Positions 31,237 to 39,792 of a stretch of 64,000 nucleotides of DNA are shown here, one piece after another. Under the pieces are notes generated by a model, which worked only from the letters and a program-made list of their open reading frames with translations, was not told where the DNA came from and made no database searches. Position 1 is the first letter of the stretch. Each line of letters begins with the position of its first letter. Source of the stretch: Winogradskyella wandonensis (lineage in GTDB: Bacteria > Bacteroidota > Bacteroidia > Flavobacteriales > Flavobacteriaceae). The stretch is taken from contig NZ_SMGI01000005.1 in the NCBI RefSeq assembly GCF_004346845.1, positions 62,001-126,000 of the forward strand. The letters are read 5' to 3'. The translations under genes and the position numbers were made by a program.

Positions 31237-33075
31237 ATGAGCTTAATGCTAATAATTTTATCTATTACAATCCTACTTTTCATATGGGGAAAATTTACAC
31301 CAGATATTATTGCACTCTTGTCTATGCTAAGTCTTTTCCTATTCGGGATTCTAGACTTAAATGAGACGTTGAGCGGTTTTAGTAATCCTACAGTAATTAT
31401 GATTGCCGCTCTTTTTATTATTGGAGAAGGCTTGTCTCAAACCGGTTGGACAGCTTTAGCTGGAGAAAAATTTATGCAACTAGCAGGAAAAAGTATTACG
31501 CGTCTGCTGGTTATAACTAGTTTGGGTGCTGGCGTTCTGTCTGGTATCGTAAGTAATACAGGTACTGTGGCTACACTAATGCCAGTGACTATTTCTTCTG
31601 CTTGGAGTATTGGCACATTACCATCAAAATTACTAATGCCAATTGCTTTTGGTTCTAATACTGGTGGTCTTTTAACCTTAACAGGTACACCACCAAATAT
31701 TATTGTAAATAACACGATGATAGATAGCGGGCTAGAGGGTTTTTCTTTCTTTGAGTTTGGATTAATTGGTCTTCCGTTACTTATTATAGCGCTACTCTAT
31801 TTTAGATATATTGGGTATAAACTATTACCAAGCAACAAAACAAACAATAAACCCGTTGATATTAGCTCAACACTACACAAGTGGATAGAAGCCTACAAAG
31901 TCGATGACAACTATTACAGGCTAAGAGTTCGTTCTGTGTCGCCTCTACTAAATACAAAAATCGGAGATTGGGATTTCGAAAAAGAGCATCGTGTTGCTAT
32001 CATCAGGATTAAAAGAAGACATCCAAATTTCTTAAAAGGTAATGAGGCATTTATTGAGTTTCCGACCAATTCTACAGAGTTTCTCTATCATGATATTATT
32101 ACTGTAAAAGGCGATACTGAGGCTATTAATGCGCTAATGATAAAATTTAGACTTGGCCTACTACCACTTGAACCTATTGAAGAAGAATTAAAAACAAATC
32201 TTATCAACCAAGAAGTTGGTATGGCCGAGATATTGGTAACTCCAAAATCTGTTTTAGTTGGCCGAAAGATTAAACTAGGGAATTTCTTTCAACGTTTTGG
32301 TGTACAACTAATGGCAGCTTCTAGAAATAATAAACCTTTTACAGAGCGTGAAATAACTGTAAAAGCAGGTGATGCTTATCTTGTTAGAGGTATCTGGAGT
32401 GACATAGAACAGTTAAAAGAACATCACGAAAATTTAGTGATTTGTGGTAGCCCAGAAGGTATAGCAAAAACAGTAACGCAACTGTCTATAAAATCATACA
32501 TCGCGTTATTCGCGTTGGTGCTTATGATTACCTTATTAGTATTTAAAATTGTTCCTGGTGCAGTTGCCGCATTAATTTCTGCCGGAATAGTATTAATCTC
32601 TGGTAGCGTGCCAATTGCCAAAGCTTATAAAGGTATAAGTTGGATAAGCGTGGTGATGATTGCCGCTATGATACCTATGGGTATCGCATTACAAAAAACA
32701 GGTACAGCCCAATTAATTGCAAGTGGTCTGGTTAAAACACTCGGTAGCTTTCATCCAGTGGCATTACTCGCAGGAGTTTTTCTACTGACTACAACGTTTA
32801 GCCAAGTGATTAATAACTCGGCAACCGCAGTACTTATGGCACCAATTGTTTTAATAGCTGCTAAAACCCTAAATCTATCTGCAGCACCATTTATGATTGC
32901 TGTTGCCATAAGTGCATCTACAGCATTTTTAACACCTGTAGGCACTACAACAAATGCTATGGTAATGACAGCTGGCGGATACAAATTCCAAGACTATTTA
33001 AAAGTAGGTGCGCCTTTGCTTCTACTATTTCTAATAACAACGCTATTACTAGTGCCATTGATTTGGCCATTTTAA
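31237..33075 (+). CDS. SLC13-family (DASS/CitM-like) anion permease with two RCK_C domains
   Basis: 612 residues. N-terminal helices lead to the SNTGTVATLMPV hairpin motif and NTGGLLTLTGTPPNI; the C-terminal half repeats it with NNSATAVLMAPIV and PVGTTTNAMVMTAGGY. A cytoplasmic insert at about residues 205-395 carries two TrkA-C (RCK_C) ligand-sensing domains. Such SLC13 proteins move sulfate, dicarboxylates or related anions with sodium or protons. It is followed by PEP carboxykinase 26 bp later, both behind a CRP-like promoter; a dicarboxylate feeding gluconeogenesis is a reasonable inference, and sulfate is the main alternative. Confidence 0.88.
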   Translation: MSLMLIILSITILLFIWGKFTPDIIALLSMLSLFLFGILDLNETLSGFSNPTVIMIAALFIIGEGLSQTGWTALAGEKFMQLAGKSITRLLVITSLGAGVLSGIVSNTGTVATLMPVTISSAWSIGTLPSKLLMPIAFGSNTGGLLTLTGTPPNIIVNNTMIDSGLEGFSFFEFGLIGLPLLIIALLYFRYIGYKLLPSNKTNNKPVDISSTLHKWIEAYKVDDNYYRLRVRSVSPLLNTKIGDWDFEKEHRVAIIRIKRRHPNFLKGNEAFIEFPTNSTEFLYHDIITVKGDTEAINALMIKFRLGLLPLEPIEEELKTNLINQEVGMAEILVTPKSVLVGRKIKLGNFFQRFGVQLMAASRNNKPFTEREITVKAGDAYLVRGIWSDIEQLKEHHENLVICGSPEGIAKTVTQLSIKSYIALFALVLMITLLVFKIVPGAVAALISAGIVLISGSVPIAKAYKGISWISVVMIAAMIPMGIALQKTGTAQLIASGLVKTLGSFHPVALLAGVFLLTTTFSQVINNSATAVLMAPIVLIAAKTLNLSAAPFMIAVAISASTAFLTPVGTTTNAMVMTAGGYKFQDYLKVGAPLLLLFLITTLLLVPLIWPF

Positions 33076-33101
33076 ATAAAGACAATAAAAATAATTTACT
33101 C

Positions 33102-34739
33102 ATGGAAACATTATTAAAACAACCGATTATGAAAACAAGAGACCTTACCAAGTATGGACTGAAAGACACCAATGCCCATTGGAATCTTTCACCCGAAGAG
33201 CTACAAGCCATTACTATTGCAAAAGGAATGGGAAGAGAAACTGCTAATGGGACATTGGCTATAAATACAGGAAAATTTACTGGACGCTCACCACAGGACC
33301 GTTTTCTAGTAAAAGACGATTATACGACAGACCGCGTTTGGTGGGGAAAAACAAATAAAGGTATTTCTCCTGAAAACTTCGATTATTTACAATCTGAAAT
33401 CGAAAATTACCTAAGCGGAAAAGAAATCTATGTAAGAGACGGCTACGTATGTGCTGACCCAGCTTACAAAATGAATGTAAGAACTATAACAGAATACCCA
33501 TGGTCTAATATGTTTATTTACAACATGTTTTTAAGACCTACTGCGGAAGAATTAGAAAATTTTGAAGAAGAATGGTTAGTCCTTTGCGCTCCAGGATATG
33601 TATGCGAAGAACCATCAAAATACGGTCTTAGACAAGGTAACTTTTCTATCTTAAACTTTACTAAAAAGATAGCATTAGTTGGAGGCTCTGCATATACAGG
33701 TGAAATGAAAAAAGGTATTTTCTCTGCATTAAACATGATTCTTCCTGTAGATAAAAATGTCTTACCAATGCACTGTTCTGCTAATGTTGGCGAGGATGGC
33801 GATACTGCCATTTTCTTTGGACTTTCTGGAACAGGAAAAACAACACTTTCTGCAGACCCAGACCGTAAACTAATCGGAGATGACGAGCATGGTTGGACCG
33901 CAGAAAACCGCATTTTTAATTTTGAAGGTGGATGTTACGCAAAAGTTATTGACCTTACTGAAGAGAAAGAACCAGACATCTACAGAGCTATTAAACCTGG
34001 TGCTATTCTAGAAAATGTTGTTTTTAAAGACAACAATGAAGTTGATTATTTTGACAGTAGTATCACTCAAAATACACGCGTTAGCTACCCTATTTATCAT
34101 ATTGATAATATTCAGCAGCCATCTTACGCAGACAATCCTAAAAACATCTTCTTTTTAACTTGTGATGCTTTTGGTGTATTGCCTCCAGTTTCAAAATTAA
34201 CTCCTGGCCAAGCCGCCTACCATTTTATTTCTGGTTATACAGCTAAAGTCGCAGGTACAGAGGCAGGAATCACAGAGCCTGTACCTTCTTTCTCAGCATG
34301 TTTTGGTGAGCCTTTTATGCCATTGCATCCAACCAAATATGCAGAGATGCTAAGCAAAAAAATGCAAGAAGCTGGCGTTAATGTGTGGTTATTAAATACA
34401 GGCTGGAGTGGCGGTCCTTACGGCGTTGGCTCTCGTATAAAACTTAAGTACACAAGAGCTATGATTACAGCTATTTTAGAAGGCGAACTAGATAATGTTG
34501 AATTTGAACAACATCCAATCTTTGGATTATTTATGCCAAAGTATTGTCCTAATGTTCCAACAGAAATGTTAGACCCAATGAATACTTGGTTACAAAAAGG
34601 CGCTTATATTAGTAAGGCTATTCAGTTAGCACACTCTTTCCACTTAAATTTTGAAAAATTTGCAAGTGAGGCGTCAGAACAAATTATCGAAGGCGGTCCA
34701 CTAATTGATGAGCATCATCACTTAACCGACCACGTTTAA
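33102..34739 (+). CDS. pckA: phosphoenolpyruvate carboxykinase (ATP)
   Basis: 545 residues from the ATG at 33102; a shorter start at 33129 (MKTRDLTKYG) gives 536, closer to the usual 530-540. A TTG at 33063 would overlap the permease. The kinase P-loop GLSGTGKTTLSADPDR, the GDDEHGW metal-binding region, RVSYPIYHIDNI and NTGWSGGPYGVGSRI are all conserved. It converts oxaloacetate and ATP to PEP and CO2, the first step of gluconeogenesis. Cotranscription with the SLC13 permease from the CRP-like promoter is likely. A clear terminator follows. Confidence 0.95.
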   Translation: METLLKQPIMKTRDLTKYGLKDTNAHWNLSPEELQAITIAKGMGRETANGTLAINTGKFTGRSPQDRFLVKDDYTTDRVWWGKTNKGISPENFDYLQSEIENYLSGKEIYVRDGYVCADPAYKMNVRTITEYPWSNMFIYNMFLRPTAEELENFEEEWLVLCAPGYVCEEPSKYGLRQGNFSILNFTKKIALVGGSAYTGEMKKGIFSALNMILPVDKNVLPMHCSANVGEDGDTAIFFGLSGTGKTTLSADPDRKLIGDDEHGWTAENRIFNFEGGCYAKVIDLTEEKEPDIYRAIKPGAILENVVFKDNNEVDYFDSSITQNTRVSYPIYHIDNIQQPSYADNPKNIFFLTCDAFGVLPPVSKLTPGQAAYHFISGYTAKVAGTEAGITEPVPSFSACFGEPFMPLHPTKYAEMLSKKMQEAGVNVWLLNTGWSGGPYGVGSRIKLKYTRAMITAILEGELDNVEFEQHPIFGLFMPKYCPNVPTEMLDPMNTWLQKGAYISKAIQLAHSFHLNFEKFASEASEQIIEGGPLIDEHHHLTDHV

Positions 34740-34754
34740 TAATTCCATGATTTG

Positions 34755-34780
34755 GAGAGCCCATTTCTGGGCTCTCTTTT
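34755..34780 (+). terminator. terminator after pckA
   Basis: 8-bp stem GAGAGCCC / GGGCTCTC with ATTTCT loop, followed by TTTTCATTTT. It lies before the ATG at 34795, which supports that start for the next gene. Confidence 0.88.
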
Positions 34781-34794
34781 CATTTTATTTATTT

Positions 34795-35484
34795 ATGAAA
34801 GTTACCCTATCCTTAAGCCTTTTCTTATTCTCAACTTTTTTAATAGCCCAAAATCCTTCAGAAGATTATTTAGGTTCTTGGTACACCTACGGCAGCAATC
34901 ACAGACTTAGCGAAAGATTTAGTTTAAGTCCTTACGGGGAATTGCGCTTCTATGAGCCTTCTTCCAACTACAATCTTGCTTTTTTCTCTCTGCGAGGTAG
35001 TTACCATTTTAAGAACAATCAATCCGTAGGTTTGGGATACGCGTACTTGGATATTGATACCGTTTTTGAATTTGATAACGAGCCCAATGTTCATGAAAAC
35101 CGAATATTCGAGAATTACTCGGTACAAAAAACATTCGGAAAATTTTTGCTTACACACCGAGCACAATTAGAACAACGTCTTTTAGATTTTAAAGATAGAA
35201 ACGAAATTCAGAATAGATTAAGATATCGCATTGGCTTGAAATATGTTTTGAATAGCACTTTTTCTGTAAAAATAACTGAAGAACCTTTTATCAATTTTCA
35301 AGACCAAGTATTTCATGAAAACAGATTTTATGCTGGTTTAGATATAAAAATATTGAAACACTCTCAACTTCAAATAGGCTATCTAAAACAACATATTAGA
35401 AAAAATAACCTAAATAGAATACAAGTTGGTGTAAGTATAAAAACTGACCATAGAAAGCCTAAGCATTTAACAGCTGTTCTATAG
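34795..35484 (+). CDS. DUF2490 outer-membrane-like beta-barrel protein
   Basis: 229 residues from the ATG at 34795; an earlier in-frame ATG at 34747 would place the terminator inside the gene. Signal peptide KVTLSLSLFLFSTFLIAQ. The mature part alternates aromatic and charged strands (GSWYTYGSNHRLSERFSL, RAQLEQRLLDF, NRLRYRIGLKY), the DUF2490 pattern of an 8- to 10-strand barrel. Function unknown. Its last 26 bp overlap the convergent transsulfuration gene. No promoter is evident, so read-through past the pckA terminator may matter. Confidence 0.8.
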   Translation: MKVTLSLSLFLFSTFLIAQNPSEDYLGSWYTYGSNHRLSERFSLSPYGELRFYEPSSNYNLAFFSLRGSYHFKNNQSVGLGYAYLDIDTVFEFDNEPNVHENRIFENYSVQKTFGKFLLTHRAQLEQRLLDFKDRNEIQNRLRYRIGLKYVLNSTFSVKITEEPFINFQDQVFHENRFYAGLDIKILKHSQLQIGYLKQHIRKNNLNRIQVGVSIKTDHRKPKHLTAVL

Positions 35485-36616
35485 CTTGATTAATATCTGC
35501 TTTTAAGTCTTTAGCATTTTCTATTCCAACAGAGAAGCGTATCAATTGGTCACTAATTCCAACTGCCTTTCGTTCTTCTTCAGTTAATAAGGCATGCGAA
35601 GTTAAGTGCGGTGATATCATTGTACTCTCCACACCTGCTAAACTCATTGATGATTTAATGAGCTTTAAAGCCTTCTGAAACTTGTATGAGTCTAAATCTT
35701 CACTTAATTCAAAAGACAACATAGCACCATAACCTTGCATTTGTGCTTTGGCCAATTTATGTTCTGGATGCGATTTTAAACCTGGGTAATAAACTTTGGA
35801 GATTTTGGGATGTTTATGTAACCATTTTGCCAATTTCATCGCATTTTTGGTTTGCGCTTTTACACGCAAGCCCAAAGTTTTCATGCTGCGCTCTAGCATC
35901 CAAACCGTCATATCACTAAGGCTTCCGCCTAAATTTTTGGAGACATTCCAAATGCGCTCCATATTCGCTTTGGAACTGGCTACAGCACCAGCACAAATAT
36001 CACTATGTCCTCCGAAGTATTTTGTTGCAGAATGCATTACCATGTCAACTCCAAAGTCTATTGGTTTTTGATTTACAGGAGATGCAAACGTATTGTCAAT
36101 AGAAGTTAAAATCCCTTTAGTCTTAGCTAGTTGCGTAATGTCTCTTATATCTGTTATAGTTAACAATGGATTAGAAGGCGTTTCAATATGAATTAGTTTT
36201 GTATTTTCTTGAATAGCTGCTTCAAAATCTCTTGCTTTAAAACCATTAGTAAATGTATATTCTATACCATACTTTGGAAACTCTTCCTTTATAAAATTAA
36301 CCGTTCCGCCATATAACGTATTCTGCACCACCAAATGATCACCTTTTTGAAGAAAAGCCAAAAACATGTGACTTATGGCCGCCATACCAGAACCAAAAAT
36401 CATGGCCGATTCTGCACCTTCTAATGCTGCTATCTTTTTAGATAAATACTCTTGGTTTGGCGTATTAAAATACCGTGGATAGCGCTTGACATCGACATCC
36501 AGAAATTCGTAAGACGAACTTAAATACATTGGAGATACAGCGCCTTTAAACTGTTCGTCCTTAACTTCACCAACATGGGTGCAAATGGTATTTACACCTA
36601 ATTTATCTTTTGACAT
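35459..36616 (-). CDS. PLP-dependent transsulfuration enzyme (cystathionine gamma-synthase/lyase family)
   Basis: 385 residues. Family markers: YPRYFNTPNQEYL near the N-terminus, FGSGMAAISHMFLA for phosphate binding, DNTFASPVNQKPIDFGVD and the Schiff-base lysine in HSATKYFGGHSD. The C-terminal SMSLAGVESTMISPHLTSH is typical. Members interconvert cysteine, homocysteine and methionine or release thiols; synthase, lyase and methionine gamma-lyase cannot be separated by eye. It is a single gene. Confidence 0.88.
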   Translation of the reverse strand: MSKDKLGVNTICTHVGEVKDEQFKGAVSPMYLSSSYEFLDVDVKRYPRYFNTPNQEYLSKKIAALEGAESAMIFGSGMAAISHMFLAFLQKGDHLVVQNTLYGGTVNFIKEEFPKYGIEYTFTNGFKARDFEAAIQENTKLIHIETPSNPLLTITDIRDITQLAKTKGILTSIDNTFASPVNQKPIDFGVDMVMHSATKYFGGHSDICAGAVASSKANMERIWNVSKNLGGSLSDMTVWMLERSMKTLGLRVKAQTKNAMKLAKWLHKHPKISKVYYPGLKSHPEHKLAKAQMQGYGAMLSFELSEDLDSYKFQKALKLIKSSMSLAGVESTMISPHLTSHALLTEEERKAVGISDQLIRFSVGIENAKDLKADINQAIEQLLNA

Positions 36617-36666
36617 AGCTTAATTATTAACTCGCATAAAAATAATGAAAACTAGATAAAGCTTCT

Positions 36667-38073
36667 TTAAACTTTAATAGATTTCCAATACCCTTTTTTA
36701 AACCAAACTATGCCTATAATCACGATTAAAACCTCAGCTAATGTTATAGCCATAAACACACCCAAAGGACCAAGGTTAAAAGTTAGTGCCATTAAGTACG
36801 CAAAGGGTAATTGAAATAGCCAAAAGCATATAAAGTTAATCCATGTTGGCGTCTTAGTATCTCCTGCACCATTAAAAGCATTAATTACCACCATACCGTA
36901 TCCATAAAAGACATAACCAGCAGCAATAATTCTTAGACATAACGCACCATTCTTTACAACTTCTGATTCTTGAGAGAATAGTTGTATAATCTGAGGTGCA
37001 AATAATAAGTAAACAATGGAAACTATACCCATAAAAATAGCACTATACTTTCCAGTTTTCCAAACGGATTGTTCTGCACGTTCAGGTTTTTGAGCACCTA
37101 AATTCTGACCAACTAAGGTCGCTGCTGCATTACTCATACCCCAAGCAGGCATTAACGTAAACATCATAACACGAATAGCTATAGTATAACCTGCTAAAAC
37201 TTCACTCCCAAACTCACTCATAATACGCATTAAAAACACCCAAGACGACGTTCCTATTAAAAACTGCCCAATACCTCCGAGTGAAACTTTTATAAGATTA
37301 AACATCACGGCAACTCTTATGACCAAATCTTTTAGTCCAACCTTAATACGACTCCAACCATAAAACAATACAAAAAGCTGAAAAACAACTGCTGTACCTC
37401 TTCCTATGGTTGTGGCTATTGCAGCGCCTTTAACACCGTATGCTGGAATTGGGCCAAATCCAAAAATAAATAATGGGTCCAAAATAATATTAAGACCATT
37501 TGAAACTATTAAAGCCCACATGGCTACCGAGGCATCACCTGCACCTCTAAATATGGCATTAATTAGAAAAAGTAACATAATGGTTACGTTTCCGCCCATG
37601 AGTATCTGCGTGTAGCCATAACCTTCTTCAATAAGGTCGGCTTCGCCACCCATTAGACTCAGAATCTCTTTAGGATATATAATACCTATGACGCTAATAA
37701 AAGCGGCTACAACAACACCCAAGAATATGACTTGCACCGCGGCTTGTGAGGCGCCTTCTTTGTCTTTTTCACCAATTCTTCGTGCAACTATGGCTGTGGC
37801 TGCCATACTCAGTCCAATAGCCACAGCATAAACCAGTGTAATTACAGACTCCGTTAAACCAATTGTAGCCACTGCATTAACACTAACTTTTGAAACATAG
37901 AAAATATCTACAATGGCGAAGATAGATTCCATCAACATTTCTAAAATCATAGGTATTGATAGCATAAAAACTGCACGACGGATACTACCTGTTGTAAAAT
38001 CTTGCTCCTTCCCGGAGACAGCGATTTTTAAATTTTTAAAAAATTGTTTTATTGAAATTTTATTGGATTGCAT
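36667..38073 (-). CDS. MATE family multidrug efflux transporter
   Basis: 468 residues and 12 predicted helices in two similar halves. Each half has the MATE-type start with SIPMILEMLMESIFAIVDIFYVSKV in the first and GIGQFLIGTSSWVFLMRIMSEFG in the second, and the family stretch FRGAGDASVAMWALIVSNGLNIILDPLFIFGFG plus NAFNGAGDTKTPTWIN. These inner-membrane antiporters export cationic drugs or toxic metabolites using sodium or protons. It is transcribed alone. The 130 bp before it show a short hairpin ATTCTA/TAGAAT at 38101-38117 of unclear meaning. Confidence 0.92.
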   Translation of the reverse strand: MQSNKISIKQFFKNLKIAVSGKEQDFTTGSIRRAVFMLSIPMILEMLMESIFAIVDIFYVSKVSVNAVATIGLTESVITLVYAVAIGLSMAATAIVARRIGEKDKEGASQAAVQVIFLGVVVAAFISVIGIIYPKEILSLMGGEADLIEEGYGYTQILMGGNVTIMLLFLINAIFRGAGDASVAMWALIVSNGLNIILDPLFIFGFGPIPAYGVKGAAIATTIGRGTAVVFQLFVLFYGWSRIKVGLKDLVIRVAVMFNLIKVSLGGIGQFLIGTSSWVFLMRIMSEFGSEVLAGYTIAIRVMMFTLMPAWGMSNAAATLVGQNLGAQKPERAEQSVWKTGKYSAIFMGIVSIVYLLFAPQIIQLFSQESEVVKNGALCLRIIAAGYVFYGYGMVVINAFNGAGDTKTPTWINFICFWLFQLPFAYLMALTFNLGPLGVFMAITLAEVLIVIIGIVWFKKGYWKSIKV

Positions 38074-38205
38074 AATATTGAACTGTATAATAAACTTAGC
38101 ATTCTAGAGTATAGAATACTTTAAACCGCTGAAGTCTTAGCGATAATTTTTCTTTTCCGAAGTGGGCTTATGCAATCATAATGTCACAAATATGCACATT
38201 ATTTT

Positions 38206-38622
38206 TTAAATAGAAAGAAAATATAACATACTGGTTAGAAATAGTATGGTCCAAAGACATGTTCTATACCAATTGTAATTTACCAGCTTTTTACAAACGT
38301 TATTCACAGGTTTATTGTTGTCTATACTTTGATGTAGCGGCACAAAAACGAGAAATGTTAAAAGCCAAAGTGTGACAATTATACCTAAGCTTAAAATACT
38401 GTACCAATTTTGAACTTGGTATAAATGTATTATTCCCAAAATGAGTTGACTAAACATTAATGGTAACACGATTATGGTAACTCGCTTTGTATAAATGCGA
38501 TGCCATAACAATAAATTAGATTGAGAATAGTATGCAAAACTTGGATAGATTACCAATTGTACTGCCCAAATAAGTACCAGGAAACCAGCATCAACTAATA
38601 ATCGGACTAACTCTAAACTCAT
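38206..38622 (-). CDS. integral membrane protein, unknown function
   Basis: 138 residues with four predicted helices (about 5-25, 45-65, 72-92, 115-135) and a LVDAGFLVLIWAVQLVIYPSFAYY start that recalls DUF4149-like membrane proteins of flavobacteria. No catalytic motif. It is the last of five small membrane genes on the minus strand; its start overlaps the DoxX-like stop by 4 bp, indicating translational coupling. Confidence 0.6.
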   Translation of the reverse strand: MSLELVRLLVDAGFLVLIWAVQLVIYPSFAYYSQSNLLLWHRIYTKRVTIIVLPLMFSQLILGIIHLYQVQNWYSILSLGIIVTLWLLTFLVFVPLHQSIDNNKPVNNVCKKLVNYNWYRTCLWTILFLTSMLYFLSI

Positions 38623-39008
38623 ACCTTATTTGTTTTTCTTACTGACCAAGCCCATAGAATGAGCAAAGGATGAATTAGAACTAACCTCACCCAAGCTACC
38701 CAAAGCGGTACGCATAGCGACTCAGACATACAACCGCCTTCGGTTATAAAATAGATGTGAGAAGGTATAAAAGCGATGAGCATTAAAATAATACCTTTTA
38801 CGGCTAACAACCTTGTCTTTTGGATGGCAACACCAATAGCTAAAATAATCTCAACAAAACCACTGAGGTAATTTATAAGCTCAGGAAATGGTAAATAATC
38901 TGGAATTAATGGATAGTAGAATTCAGGATTTATAAAATGATAAATTCCAGCAAAAGCATAAAAAGTAATTAGTAAAACACGAAGAACTATAATCACGATA
39001 ATTTCCAT
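38619..39008 (-). CDS. DoxX-like membrane protein
   Basis: 129 residues, four helices. The first helix and loop ITFYAFAGIYHFINPEFYYPLIPDYLPFPELINYLSGFVEIILAIGVA match the DoxX/DoxD-like family, which includes thiosulfate:quinone oxidoreductase subunits and many proteins of unknown function. Overlaps the genes on both sides (4 bp downstream, 16 bp upstream), so it belongs to a tight operon of small membrane proteins. Confidence 0.7.
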   Translation of the reverse strand: MEIIVIIVLRVLLITFYAFAGIYHFINPEFYYPLIPDYLPFPELINYLSGFVEIILAIGVAIQKTRLLAVKGIILMLIAFIPSHIYFITEGGCMSESLCVPLWVAWVRLVLIHPLLILWAWSVRKTNKV

Positions 39009-39376
39009 TTATAATCTGTATGGACTTTCTTCAGAATTAAAAAGAAAGGTATCCACCAGATAAAATCGTTTGTAATTAGTGTGTATATAAATTCAAAAGG
39101 GACATCTCCTTTTAAGTAATTAAAAATAAAACCTAAAGGACCAAAAATTTTACCTAAAAAACCAACAGCTACAATTGGCCAATGCGTCATAGGGTTATAA
39201 GATGCCCACCAATAACCTAAGCCATAAACACCAATAACCATACCCATACCTTGCCAAACCATAGGATGATTTAGCGGTTGCATGCCTACCAAATTAAAAA
39301 AATGATTAGGGAATAAAACGACCCAAGCTCCCCATAAAATATTGTAAATAGCTGCTAAGCGAAGTGTTAATCTCAT
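38993..39376 (-). CDS. small integral membrane protein, unknown function
   Basis: 127 residues with four helices, tryptophan-rich: YNILWGAWVVLFPNHFFNLVG, then MVWQGMGMVIGVYGLGYWWASYNPMTHWPI and a FGPLGFIFNY segment. Similar proteins are sometimes labelled alkyl hydroperoxide reductase in databases, but no peroxiredoxin feature is present and that label would be wrong here. It overlaps the DoxX-like gene by 16 bp. Confidence 0.6.
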   Translation of the reverse strand: MRLTLRLAAIYNILWGAWVVLFPNHFFNLVGMQPLNHPMVWQGMGMVIGVYGLGYWWASYNPMTHWPIVAVGFLGKIFGPLGFIFNYLKGDVPFEFIYTLITNDFIWWIPFFLILKKVHTDYKWKLS

Positions 39377-39431
39377 AACTGTAATTTTATGTAAAATTAA
39401 GACTTGCTATTAGTCAAATTAAAGCATTTAA

Positions 39432-39539
39432 CTAATCTTTACCAATGTTGTTATAAGCTCTTATAATTATAATAGCCCAAAGCGCCACTAATGCAGAAAC
39501 AATAATGGAAAACCAAAATACGATATCATCTGCCTCCAT
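39432..39539 (-). CDS. 35-residue single-helix membrane protein
   Basis: A short frame of 35 codons: an acidic start MEADD, one hydrophobic helix (IVFWFSIIVSALVALWAIIII) and a basic end RAYNNIGKD. It overlaps the stop of the 62-residue gene by 14 bp and precedes the next membrane gene by 55 bp. The single clean helix and the overlap, as elsewhere in this operon, support a real gene. No known family; a subunit or regulator of its membrane neighbours is possible. Confidence 0.5.
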   Translation of the reverse strand: MEADDIVFWFSIIVSALVALWAIIIIRAYNNIGKD

Positions 39540-39714
39540 TATTAATGATTTTAAGGTAAATCATTACACCAAGTAAAGTCGGAGCCCAGAGACCTACAAA
39601 AATACCGTGTAATCTATCACCAGTTAAAAATAAGTACTCTGCGACAATAATTATGACTGCACATAACGCTAACATAAGAAAGTTGGCAGTCCCTAATTTT
39701 TTGAAGTAATTCAT
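39526..39714 (-). CDS. 62-residue two-helix membrane protein
   Basis: 62 residues with two helices (about 11-30 and 38-56) around a short loop TGDRLHGIF. First gene of the small-membrane-protein operon that ends at 38206. No family recognised. No CRP-like box is upstream (39715-39792). The promoter could not be located with confidence. Confidence 0.55.
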   Translation of the reverse strand: MNYFKKLGTANFLMLALCAVIIIVAEYLFLTGDRLHGIFVGLWAPTLLGVMIYLKIINNGGR

Positions 39715-39792
39715 CTAAAAGGTTGGTTTAACGGTAACAAGTTACACAAAATAGAATTTGATTGTATACAATCTGCTATAAAATTTATGCTA

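Noticed and set aside
38101-38117. Hairpin ATTCTA/TAGAAT before the MATE gene as a terminator or attenuator
   Set aside because: The stem is 6 bp of A and T mostly, with no U run; too weak to call.
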